Of a DNA stretch of 64,000 bases, positions 36,808-44,709 are shown piece after piece. Below the pieces are notes generated by a model, which saw only the letters and a list, made by a program, of their open reading frames with translations, did no database searches and was not told the DNA's origin. The stretch lies in contig NZ_JAAMRF010000001.1 of assembly GCF_013522725.1 (NCBI RefSeq), positions 496,001 through 560,000 of the forward strand, read 5' to 3'. The position numbers were made by a program, and so were the translations under genes. Numbering within the stretch: position 1 is the first letter of the stretch; each line of letters begins with the position of its first letter. The stretch is from Stutzerimonas azotifigens. GTDB lineage: Bacteria; Pseudomonadota; Gammaproteobacteria; Pseudomonadales; Pseudomonadaceae.

Positions 36808-38124
36808 TTGTTTTCCCAATTCGCCCTGCACGAACGCCTGCTCAAGGCGGTCGCCGAACTCAACTTCGTCGAGCCCACGCCCGTGCAGGTGGCGGCCATC
36901 CCTCCGGCGCTCGAAGGGCGCGACCTGCGGGTGACGGCACAGACCGGCAGCGGCAAGACCGCCGCCTTCGTGCTGCCGATGCTCAACCGCCTGATCCGCG
37001 ACGCCCAGCCGCGCACCGACGTGCGTGCGCTGATTCTGCTGCCGACCCGCGAGCTGGCGCAGCAGACCCTCAAGGAGGTCGAGCGCTTCGCCCAGTTCAC
37101 CTTCATCAAGGGCGGCATCGTCACTGGCGGGGAAGACTTCAAGGTGCAGGCCGCGATGCTGCGTAAGTGCCCGGACATCCTGATCGGCACGCCGGGCCGG
37201 CTGATCGAACACCTCAACGCCGGCAACCTGGTGCTCAAGGATGTCGAGCTGCTGGTGCTGGACGAGGCCGACCGGATGCTCGACATGGGCTTCGCCGAAG
37301 ACGTGCAGCGCCTGGTTGGCGAATGTGGCAAGCGCGAGCAGACCCTGCTGTTCTCCGCCACCACCGGCGGCGCGGCGCTGCGCGAGATGGCGGCGCAGGT
37401 GCTCGATGACCCGTTGCACCTTCAGCTCAACCGCGTCAGCGAGCTGAACGAAAACATCCGCCAGCAGATCATCACCGCCGACGACCCGGCGCATAAGGAA
37501 AAGCTGGTGCACTGGTTGCTGGCCAACGAGCCGTTTCAGAAGGCGATCATCTTCACCAACACCCGCGCCCAGGCCGACCGGCTGTACGGCCACCTGGTCG
37601 CCGGCGAGATGAAAGTCTTCGTGCTGCACGGCGAGAAGGACCAGAAGGACCGCAAGCTCGCCATCGATCGCCTCAAGCAGGGCGGGGTGAAGGTGCTGGT
37701 GGCGACCGACGTCGCCGCCCGTGGCCTGGACATCGATGGGCTGGATCTGGTCATCAACTTTGACATGCCGCGCTCCGGCGACGAATACGTGCACCGCATC
37801 GGCCGTACCGGTCGTGCCGGTGGCGATGGCCTGGCGATCTCGCTGATCTGCCACAACGACTGGAACCTGATGTCCAGCATCGAGCGCTACCTCAAGCAGC
37901 GCTTCGAACGTCGCGTGATCAAGGGCCTCAAAGGCACCTACCAAGGGCCGAAGAACCTCAAGGCTTCAGGCAAGGCCGCCGGTACCAAGAAGAAAAAGGT
38001 CGAGAAGAAAACCGCCGACAAGAAGGCCAAACCAACTGCGCGCAAGCCCAAGCGCGAGGCGCCGTCGAAGGTCGTCAGCCAGGACGGCCTGGCACCGCTC
38101 AAGCGCAAGAAGCCAGTGGAGTGA
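36808..38124 (+). CDS. DEAD-box RNA helicase
   Basis: A 438-residue ATP-dependent RNA helicase. The start is TTG at 36808, with GAGG seven bases upstream, giving (M)FSQFALHERLLKAVAELNF, the family Q-motif region. Motifs are AQTGSGKTAAFVLP (I), PTRELAQQ (Ia), LVLDEADRMLDMGF (II, Asp152), SATT (III), a helicase C domain with ATDVAARGLDI (V) and HRIGRTGRAG (VI). The last 55 residues form a Lys-rich tail suited to RNA binding. It resembles the SrmB/RhlE group, with likely roles in ribosome assembly or mRNA decay. It stands alone. Confidence 0.92.
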   Translation: MFSQFALHERLLKAVAELNFVEPTPVQVAAIPPALEGRDLRVTAQTGSGKTAAFVLPMLNRLIRDAQPRTDVRALILLPTRELAQQTLKEVERFAQFTFIKGGIVTGGEDFKVQAAMLRKCPDILIGTPGRLIEHLNAGNLVLKDVELLVLDEADRMLDMGFAEDVQRLVGECGKREQTLLFSATTGGAALREMAAQVLDDPLHLQLNRVSELNENIRQQIITADDPAHKEKLVHWLLANEPFQKAIIFTNTRAQADRLYGHLVAGEMKVFVLHGEKDQKDRKLAIDRLKQGGVKVLVATDVAARGLDIDGLDLVINFDMPRSGDEYVHRIGRTGRAGGDGLAISLICHNDWNLMSSIERYLKQRFERRVIKGLKGTYQGPKNLKASGKAAGTKKKKVEKKTADKKAKPTARKPKREAPSKVVSQDGLAPLKRKKPVE

Positions 38125-38159
38125 GGCCGCGTCTGCTCTAGGGTGGCGGTGCGATACTT

Positions 38160-38259
38160 CGCGGTCGAGACCGCTCCCACAGGGATTGTGGCGTGCCTGC
38201 GATGGCGCTCCGGACGATATTTCGTGGGAGCGGTCGGGGACGCCTAGTCTTGACCGCAA
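38160..38259. repeat. REPIN-like palindromic pair
   Basis: The first unit, 38160-38181, reads CGCGGTCGAGACCGCTCCCA. The inverted unit at 38223-38259 reads GTGGGAGCGGTCGGGGACGC followed by TAGTCTTGACCGCAA. It occupies the 295-base gap between the helicase gene and a convergent small secreted protein gene. The rest of the gap holds nothing I recognise. Confidence 0.8.
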
Positions 38260-38419
38260 TTCGATCCAGGCCACACCGCTGATCGGTGTTGCTGGTTGCC
38301 AGCGCGGCGTCTCAAAAGCTTCGTGATCGGCAGTGCCGAAGCCTGCTCTGACAGGAAGCCAGGCGGCTGGCGATTCCTGGGGCCAGCCCATTCACGTCGA
38401 TGCTACCGCCAGGCCGATA

Positions 38420-38701
38420 TCAACTGGCCGGAATGTCAGCTTCGTCTTCTGCCTTTTCCAAGTCGCGCATGCGCTGGTCGTAGGTCTCGCATTCGTTGCC
38501 TGTTTCGTTGGCGGTGCGTTTGAGTTGAAGCTCGCGGATTTCGGCGTTGATCTTGGCGGCGCGTTCGGGGTCGCTCTTGGTCAGTTCGTTGACCCTTTTG
38601 CCCAGTTCCTGGGCCTTGGCATTGGCCTCGTCGGTAGTACAGGCGAATGCCGCGGGGCTGGTCAGCAGGGCGGCGGTAAGCGGAATGATCAGGAATTTCA
38701 T
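38420..38701 (-). CDS. Small secreted hypothetical protein with helical mature region
   Basis: A 93-residue protein with a signal peptide (MKFLIIPLTAALLTSPAAFA). The highly charged helical mature part (DEANAKAQELGKRVNELTK) may form a coiled coil. Two cysteines (ACTTD and NECET) could form a disulfide. GAGGAG precedes the ATG. Function is unknown. Confidence 0.82.
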   Translation of the reverse strand: MKFLIIPLTAALLTSPAAFACTTDEANAKAQELGKRVNELTKSDPERAAKINAEIRELQLKRTANETGNECETYDQRMRDLEKAEDEADIPAS

Positions 38702-38868
38702 GGCGTAACTCCTCGCAGGACGTCTTGAACGGTGGATCGTCGATTCGCCGCTTAAGTTCAGCCGTCTGCCCGGCCAGCGGATGATCGAACCTAGCGGTTA
38801 ACCCCAGGGTCACTATGCATATACGCCGTGCCTGCGGTGCGGTCGCCACCGGCAAAAGGAGAGACGTG

Positions 38869-39264
38869 ATGAGTTACAACTGGGATCTGATCCTGCGCCT
38901 GCTGCATGAGGTGCAGAACTCGGCCAACGACACCTTCAAGCCGCGCCGTTATGCCGAAGAACACGCGCAGGCTATGGAGGCGGCCGGCCAACCATTGCCG
39001 AACCTCGATCATCTGCGTGCCGAAGCGTCCGACTACGAAAGCCTGCTGTTCGAGGGCAAATTCATCGCCACGCGGCCGACGGATGAGGGCGGCACCGGTG
39101 AGAACTTCGTGCTCACCGAGCGTGGCGCCCAATTGCTGCGCCTGATCGATGCGAGCTATCCCAACAGCGACGGCTTCCGCCAGCAGCTCGACGAACAGGG
39201 AGAGGCTGCGCTGGTGCCAGAAATTTTCGACGATCTCGCCGCCAAGGCCGCCGTCAGCAATTGA
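38869..39264 (+). CDS. DUF2513-like conserved protein
   Basis: A 131-residue cytosolic protein, MSYNWDLILRLLHEVQNSAN at the start and a C-terminal LTERGAQLLRLIDASYP region typical of a small winged-helix fold. The layout resembles DUF2513, whose members are uncharacterised and occur in phages and chromosomes. AAAGGAGA gives a strong ribosome binding site. Confidence 0.7.
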   Translation: MSYNWDLILRLLHEVQNSANDTFKPRRYAEEHAQAMEAAGQPLPNLDHLRAEASDYESLLFEGKFIATRPTDEGGTGENFVLTERGAQLLRLIDASYPNSDGFRQQLDEQGEAALVPEIFDDLAAKAAVSN

Positions 39265-39336
39265 TTCGCGGATCGCCCTGCCAAGCGCGCTCATAGCTGA
39301 GCGTGCCAGGCCTGGACGGTGGATCGGTGAAGCGTG

Positions 39337-39383
39337 ATCCACCCTACGACGAGCGTAGGGTGGATGATGCTTTTTTCATCCAC
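39337..39383. repeat. Intergenic palindrome, possible bidirectional terminator
   Basis: ATCCACCCTAC (39337-39347) and GTAGGGTGGAT (39355-39365) form a perfect 11-bp stem. Overlapping it, GTGGATGA (39360-39367) and TCATCCAC (39376-39383) form a second stem around TGCTTTTT. It lies between two convergent genes, with a T-run inside, so it could terminate either. The GTAGGGTGGAT core is a common Pseudomonas intergenic repeat. Confidence 0.75.
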
Positions 39384-39412
39384 GCGTGTTTTTTACGCCT
39401 CCGCTTCCCTGG

Positions 39413-41182
39413 TCAACGTACCCGGTCGCGGCTTCTGACTGTCAAGTCCAACGCTTTTTGCATGTCCAATCGCGCCGAGCGGCCGATGTCTTTGTTATCG
39501 AGTTCATAGCCACGCTCCGAGGGCAGGATCGGAGCGGTGAGGTCGTCGGCATCGGTGGGTTCGAAATCGAATTCATCGCCGATGGTCATGGCGCTGCGAC
39601 GCAGCAGAATGCGCAGTTGCTCCGGCGTCAGGTCTGGGTTGATCGACAGCATGGCGGCGACGATGCCACCGACCATCGGTGTCGCGTAGGACGTACCGCA
39701 ATGAGGCTCGCCCCGCGCTTCGGCCTCGTGGGTCGAGGCTTCGGCGCACGCCGAGGCTGAAATGTCGACGCGCATGTCCAGGTTGGACGAGGCGCGTCGT
39801 TCGACGTAGCGCGGATCGTTCACCGAGACATTTTTCTCGCCGCTGCGCTGATGGCCGCCCACCACCAACAATTGTTCGGTGACGAAGGATGACGGCAGCC
39901 GGTACTCGTCGGCGCTGCTGAAGGACGAGCCGTTGCCGGCCGAGTTGACCACGACCACGTCCGGGTGCTTCATCCGCAGCCAGAGGAAGAACTCTTCGAG
40001 CAGCTCCTCGTAGCCGCTGAACGCCAGTCCCGAGCGCACCAGCGAGTCGACCTCGTCACCTTCGACGTCCCGTGCGCCGAGGCGATGGATGCCCCAGCTC
40101 CAGTTCAATATCCGCGCCCCGTCTTGGACCAGATTCACCGAAGCGGCGATATTGCCGAGGATGCCGGCGTCGGAGTTGCGGTCGACGATCACCTCGAAGC
40201 CGCCGCTCACCTCGTCGAGCCCGCGTAGAAAACCGGTGTTGCCGCCCTGGTTCCAGTCGGCGGCGAATATGCCGGCCACCGTGCTGCCATGGCCGTCGGG
40301 CTTGTCGCCATCGCGGGCATAGAGGCAGGTGCGGCGTTCGCCTTCGCATGCGCCGAGGTAACTGGCGAAGTCCGGCGCGTCGAAGTCCACATCGCGTTCG
40401 ATCACCCCGATGCGCACCGGCGTCGGCTCGATGGGCGTCTCTCCGGCGGGAATGCGCCGACGGTAGTAGTTCACCGCATCGATGAAGCGGTTGGCCGCCC
40501 ACTCCTCCGGTGCGGGTCGGGTTTCCGGGCGCTGCTCCGATTCGCCGCTTTCGGGACTCGACTCCTCGATCACCACGGCATCCACTGAAATCTCGCTGCC
40601 GATACGCAGCACCAGTGCATCGCGCTCGGTGAGGTTGGTTGCCGGCAAGCGCAGCTGATAGGTGTTGAGCGGCGGAATCGCGCCCACCACTTCGGCGCCG
40701 TAGCGCTCGGCCAGACGCCGTGCCTCTTCGAGGCCGTCGTGGTTTTCCTCGATCACCACACTGATGAGGTCAACATAGGTGGTCAGGCCGTCCATGTTCT
40801 TGGCGACCTGATCCGGCCCTGCCGCGAGCACGTGGCTGCTCTGCAGCGAGAGCCAGGCGGCGTTGCTGCGCTGTTCGCCGCGCTCGAGCCACAGCGGGCC
40901 GCTCTGGCGCTCGCGGGCGCGCAGGGTCAGGCGCAGCGTCTCGCCTTCGCGTACCAGATCATCCTGCTCCACCGGCTTGCCGTCGAGCAGGACACGAACG
41001 CCCGAGGCGTCGCTGCCCAGCCCGGTCGCGCGCAGGCAGAACGTCACTTCCTTCGCGTGCAGCAGGTCGCCGCAGCGCTGAAGCTGCTTTATCCGCAGCG
41101 GTTCGTCCGACAAGGCATGGGAGGCGCCAAACGCGAGAGAAAGCCCCAGCGCGAGGCTGGGGAGCAGGGAGGGGTTGGACAT
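39413..41182 (-). CDS. S8-family (subtilisin-like) serine peptidase, secreted
   Basis: A 589-residue protein with a signal peptide (MSNPSLLPSLALGLSLAFGA, cut near SHA) and a roughly 230-residue N-terminal region. The subtilase domain runs from about 255 to 560. Catalytic His298 is in PDGHGSTVAGIFA and Ser498 in CGTSYATPMVGGIVAA. The Asp position reads IGVIERDVDFDAPDF, so Glu262 aligns with the usual catalytic Asp of VIDTGVD, although nearby Asp264 could be recruited. The oxyanion Asn is in VVVNSAGNGSSF. The C-terminal tail is short, without an autotransporter barrel. It starts 33 bases after the egtD stop and could be cotranscribed. Confidence 0.87.
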   Translation of the reverse strand: MSNPSLLPSLALGLSLAFGASHALSDEPLRIKQLQRCGDLLHAKEVTFCLRATGLGSDASGVRVLLDGKPVEQDDLVREGETLRLTLRARERQSGPLWLERGEQRSNAAWLSLQSSHVLAAGPDQVAKNMDGLTTYVDLISVVIEENHDGLEEARRLAERYGAEVVGAIPPLNTYQLRLPATNLTERDALVLRIGSEISVDAVVIEESSPESGESEQRPETRPAPEEWAANRFIDAVNYYRRRIPAGETPIEPTPVRIGVIERDVDFDAPDFASYLGACEGERRTCLYARDGDKPDGHGSTVAGIFAADWNQGGNTGFLRGLDEVSGGFEVIVDRNSDAGILGNIAASVNLVQDGARILNWSWGIHRLGARDVEGDEVDSLVRSGLAFSGYEELLEEFFLWLRMKHPDVVVVNSAGNGSSFSSADEYRLPSSFVTEQLLVVGGHQRSGEKNVSVNDPRYVERRASSNLDMRVDISASACAEASTHEAEARGEPHCGTSYATPMVGGIVAAMLSINPDLTPEQLRILLRRSAMTIGDEFDFEPTDADDLTAPILPSERGYELDNKDIGRSARLDMQKALDLTVRSRDRVR

Positions 41183-41214
41183 TGCGGTCTCATGGTGAGG
41201 TAGCGGGGTAAGGC

Positions 41215-42174
41215 TCAGCGGGTGAGGTAATGGACGCCGAACAGTGCCTTGGGATCGGTCCAGTAGGCGGTGGATTCGAAGCCGGCGCTTCGAGCCAGGT
41301 CGATGAAGGATTCGCGCGTGTACTTGTAGGAGTTCTCGGTGTGCAGGCTTTCGCCGGCATCGAAATGAAAATGCCGGCCTTCGATGACCACGTCCTGTGC
41401 CTGCGGGCTGATCAGGTGCATCTCGATGCGTGATTCGCGCTCGTTGAAGAACGCGTGATGGACGAAGCGCGAGGGGTCGATGTCGCTGTCCAGTTCTTCG
41501 CGGATGCGTTCGAGCAGGTTCAAATTGAACGCGGCAGTGACATGGGCCTTGTCGTTGTAGGCGGCTTCGAGCACGTCCTTGTCCTTGACCAGGTCGACGC
41601 CGATCAGCAACCCGGCACCGGCCGGCAGCATGGCATGCAACGAGCTGAGGAACTGGCGGGCCTGGTCTGGGGTGAAGTTGCCGATGCTGGAGCCGGGAAA
41701 GAAGGCCAGCGGGTGCTCGCTGTCGAAGCCCTGCGGCAGGGTCAGTTCACCGGTGAAGTCGGCGCAGGCCGCATGCACATCCAGCCACGGATAGTCAGCC
41801 GCCAGCCGCTGGGTGCTCGAAAGCAGAAAGTCCTGGGAGATGTCGATGCCCAGGTAGCTGGTCGGATGCATGGCCTCGAGCAGCAGGCGCACCTTGCGAC
41901 TAGCGCCGCTGCCGAATTCGATGAGATCGGCCTGGGGGCCGGCGATCTCGACGATTTCGTTGGCGGCGCTACGCAGGATCGATTCTTCGGTGCGGGTCAG
42001 GTAATACTCAGGCTGCTTGCAGATCTGCTCGAACAGCTCCGAGCCGCGCCGGTCGTAGAAGAATTTGGGCGAGGCCCACTTGGGGGTCGCGGCGAAGCCC
42101 GCGAGGGTTTCGTCTCGAAGCGAGGCGGTATGCTCATGCTGACTCTGGTCGTAAAAGCGGACGGCAAGGGCCAT
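41215..42174 (-). CDS. egtD: L-histidine N-alpha-methyltransferase (ergothioneine synthesis)
   Basis: A 319-residue SAM-dependent enzyme that trimethylates the alpha-amino group of histidine to hercynine. Family features are SPKFFYDRRGSELFEQICKQPEYYLTRTEESIL, the SAM site LIEFGSGASRKVRLLLEAM, YLGIDISQDFL, FFPGSSIGNF and the C-terminal ENSYKYTRESF. Its ATG overlaps the egtB stop (TGAATG), and the ribosome binding site AAGGAG lies inside egtB, so the pair is translationally coupled. Confidence 0.95.
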   Translation of the reverse strand: MALAVRFYDQSQHEHTASLRDETLAGFAATPKWASPKFFYDRRGSELFEQICKQPEYYLTRTEESILRSAANEIVEIAGPQADLIEFGSGASRKVRLLLEAMHPTSYLGIDISQDFLLSSTQRLAADYPWLDVHAACADFTGELTLPQGFDSEHPLAFFPGSSIGNFTPDQARQFLSSLHAMLPAGAGLLIGVDLVKDKDVLEAAYNDKAHVTAAFNLNLLERIREELDSDIDPSRFVHHAFFNERESRIEMHLISPQAQDVVIEGRHFHFDAGESLHTENSYKYTRESFIDLARSAGFESTAYWTDPKALFGVHYLTR

Positions 42175-43470
42175 TCAGCTCTCCTTGGCCAGGCGCAGGC
42201 CGGCAAACTGCCAGCGCGAGGCGGGTGGGAAGAAGTTGCGGTAGGTGGCACGAATATGGGGTTCGGGCGTGGCGCAGCTTCCGCCGCGCAACACCATCTG
42301 GCCGGACATGAACTTGCCGTTGTATTCACCCAGGCTGCCATCGAGCGGGCGGAAACCGGGGTAGGGCAGGTAGGCGCTGGCAGTCCACTCCCAGACATCG
42401 CCGAACAGCTGCGCCGGCGTGTCCGGCGAGGCGCCAGACGCCACCGGTTGCAGATGATCGCTTTCCAGAAAATTGCCACGCAGCGGTTGGTCGGCGGCTG
42501 AGACCTCCCATTCGGCCTCGGTGGGCAGGCGCGCGCCGGCCCAGCGCGCGTAGGCGTCGGCTTCGTAATAGCTGATGTGGCAGACCGGGGCGGCGAGATC
42601 CAGCGGGCGCAGACCGCCGAGGGTCATCTCGTGCCAGAAGCCTTCGTGGTGCTGCCAGTACAGGGGTGCGTTCCAACCTGCCTGGCGGATCAGATTCCAG
42701 CCGTCCGACAGCCACAGTTCGGTGCGCGCATAGCCGCCATCGACGATGAACGAGAGGTATTCGCCATTGGTGACCAGCCGGCTGCCGAGCTGGAAGTCTT
42801 CGACGAACTGGCGGTGTCTGGGTATTTCACAATCGAACGCGAACGCGTCGCCGCTGTGCCCGATGTGCCGTACGCCCCCTTCAATGCGGTGCCAGCGCAG
42901 CGTCTGCGGCGAGGGCGCCGGGGCCGGCTTCAGATCGCTGCGGTAGACCGGATGCAACGGGTTCTGCGCGAGAATGTGCTTGATGTCCATCAGCAGCAGT
43001 TCCTGATGCTGCTGCTCGTGCTGCAGGCCGAGTTCGACCCGGCGCACGATTTGCGCGGCGTGTTCGACCGGCGGCTGGCTGAGCAGGTCGCCCATGGCCT
43101 GGTCGATGTGATGGCGGTAGCGGTAGACCTCGGCCACGCCGGGCCGTGAGATTAGGCCGCGCTGGGCCCGCGGGAAGGGTGTGCCGTGGGTTTCGTAATA
43201 CGAGTTGAAAAGGTGGTCGAAAGCCTCGTTGGGCGTCCGGTAACCGGCCAGGTAAGGCTTGAGCAGAAATGCCTCGAAGAACCAGCTCACGTGGGCCAGG
43301 TGCCATTTCGGCGGGCTCACGTCGGGCATGCTCTGGATCAGGTGATCTTCGACCGAGAGCGGCGAGCAGATCGATTCGCTGGTCGCGCGCACCTGCTGAT
43401 AGCGTTGCAGCAAGTGGTCCAGGTAGGCCAGTGCCGGTCTCTGCATGGGCTCGCGTGCCAGGTGCGCCAT
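42175..43470 (-). CDS. egtB: Ergothioneine synthase-type iron enzyme EgtB
   Basis: A 431-residue protein with an N-terminal DinB-like domain and a C-terminal FGE-sulfatase-like domain (about 180-425). The start at 43470 follows AGAGGAAG. The iron site is HxxxHxE at His151, His155 and Glu157 in GLQHEQQHQELL, with a third His in KWHLAHVSWFFE near residue 57-60. The FGE part has SFIVDGGYARTELWLSDGW and WEWTASAYLPYPGF, then the terminal LRGGSCATP...RATYRNFFPP...GLRLA. It should couple hercynine to a sulfur donor with oxygen. No egtC or egtE accompanies it, so the exact donor (gamma-glutamylcysteine or cysteine) is open. Confidence 0.93.
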   Translation of the reverse strand: MAHLAREPMQRPALAYLDHLLQRYQQVRATSESICSPLSVEDHLIQSMPDVSPPKWHLAHVSWFFEAFLLKPYLAGYRTPNEAFDHLFNSYYETHGTPFPRAQRGLISRPGVAEVYRYRHHIDQAMGDLLSQPPVEHAAQIVRRVELGLQHEQQHQELLLMDIKHILAQNPLHPVYRSDLKPAPAPSPQTLRWHRIEGGVRHIGHSGDAFAFDCEIPRHRQFVEDFQLGSRLVTNGEYLSFIVDGGYARTELWLSDGWNLIRQAGWNAPLYWQHHEGFWHEMTLGGLRPLDLAAPVCHISYYEADAYARWAGARLPTEAEWEVSAADQPLRGNFLESDHLQPVASGASPDTPAQLFGDVWEWTASAYLPYPGFRPLDGSLGEYNGKFMSGQMVLRGGSCATPEPHIRATYRNFFPPASRWQFAGLRLAKES

Positions 43471-43570
43471 GAGCTTCCTCTCGGGATTGGTTGGAGCGGC
43501 ACGAACCGCTCCAGTAACGACCTGGAATCGACGGCGAAAGTTCGCTGGCGGAACGACGGGACGACTGCAG

Positions 43571-44263
43571 TCAGCTGTCCAGCGGAGGAGTCGGGCGGAT
43601 GAGGATCTCGTTGAGGTCGACATGCGCCGGCTGCGAAAGCGCATAGAGCACCGCGTTGGCGATGTCCTGCGGTTGCAGCGCATAGGCGGGCGGCTCGTCG
43701 AACAGCGGGGTGTCGACCATGCCCGGTTCGATCAGGGTGACCCGCACGCCGCTGCCGCGCAGTTCTTCGCGCACGCTGTGGCCGAGTCCGGTAACCGCCC
43801 ATTTGCTGGCGCTGTACATCGAGCCCGGGATCACGAAGCGCCCGGCTGCCGAGCCGGTCAGCAGCAGGTGGCCGCGGCTGGCCTTGAGCGCTTCGAGGCT
43901 GTAGCGCACCGTCAGGGCGACGCCGAACACGTTGGTAAGCAGCATCTCGCGCCAGACTTCCGGATCCGCACCGCTGAATCCGCCTTCGGCACCGGGTATT
44001 CCGGCATTGGCGTAGACCGCATCGAGCCGGCCATAGGTCTCGAGCGTCTTCGCGACCATGGCCTGCTGGTCGGCGATTTCCTTGACGTCGCAGGTGATCG
44101 CCAGCGCGCGGTCAGGACCTCCCAGTTCACCCACCAGCGACTCGAGCTTGTCTTTCGAGCGTGCGGCCAGTGCCACGCGGTAACCGGCCCCGGTCGCGGC
44201 GCGGGCGGTGGCGGCGCCGATGCCGGAAGAGGCGCCGGTGATCAGCAGTACGGGATCTGCCAC
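43571..44263 (-). CDS. Short-chain dehydrogenase/reductase
   Basis: A 230-residue classical SDR. The start is GTG at 44263, with GGAG six bases upstream. Motifs are the nucleotide site LLITGASSGIGAATARAA, VYANAGIP (NNAG-like) and the catalytic Ser in LLLTGSAAG, with Tyr and Lys in YSASKWAVTG. An Arg/Ser at the end of beta-2 (LAARSKDKL) suggests NADP. Substrate is unknown. It lies 101 bases upstream of egtB on the same strand. Confidence 0.9.
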   Translation of the reverse strand: MADPVLLITGASSGIGAATARAATGAGYRVALAARSKDKLESLVGELGGPDRALAITCDVKEIADQQAMVAKTLETYGRLDAVYANAGIPGAEGGFSGADPEVWREMLLTNVFGVALTVRYSLEALKASRGHLLLTGSAAGRFVIPGSMYSASKWAVTGLGHSVREELRGSGVRVTLIEPGMVDTPLFDEPPAYALQPQDIANAVLYALSQPAHVDLNEILIRPTPPLDS

Positions 44264-44277
44264 GGGGGTCTCCTGGC

Positions 44278-44586
44278 TCAGTAATTGGGGGTGGTGACCG
44301 GAATGCCTGTGCTGTCTTCCATCGGCATCGTCCAGGGTTCGAGCCGGCAGCCTTTCTGCTCGACGTCCAACCGCGCCTGTTGCAGCACGTTGCCCATGCT
44401 TATCGGGTCGGCGTACTGGCTGCTCGGGACGTTGGTCACTTGAAGGACCGGTTCGCCGCTGCCGCTCATCACGGTGAAGCCGAAGCTGTCATCCTCCGGG
44501 TTGGCGCTGGTCACGCAGCCCAGCGGCAGGAAGGCTTCGGATGCCAGTTTCATCGCATCGTCCAGGGATATCGACGGGTTGCTCAT
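44278..44586 (-). CDS. Small conserved hypothetical protein
   Basis: A 102-residue acidic cytosolic protein, 14 bases upstream of the SDR gene on the same strand, so probably cotranscribed. GGAGG precedes the ATG. It contains SISLDDAMKLASEAFLPLGC, a short beta-rich middle (FGFTVMSGSGEPVLQV) and a C-terminal RLDVEQKGCRLEPW. No known motif is seen. Confidence 0.75.
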   Translation of the reverse strand: MSNPSISLDDAMKLASEAFLPLGCVTSANPEDDSFGFTVMSGSGEPVLQVTNVPSSQYADPISMGNVLQQARLDVEQKGCRLEPWTMPMEDSTGIPVTTPNY

Positions 44587-44709
44587 GCTGCCTCCAGGGG
44601 TTGGGGTTGCACAGGGTAGACCCCGCCCGGCAGTGGCCGTTTCCCCGGCCTGCCGACCAGCTGTCAGCGCAGCCTTGTGGTCGGCCGGTGGCGGCACCAT
44701 ATTCGGTGC

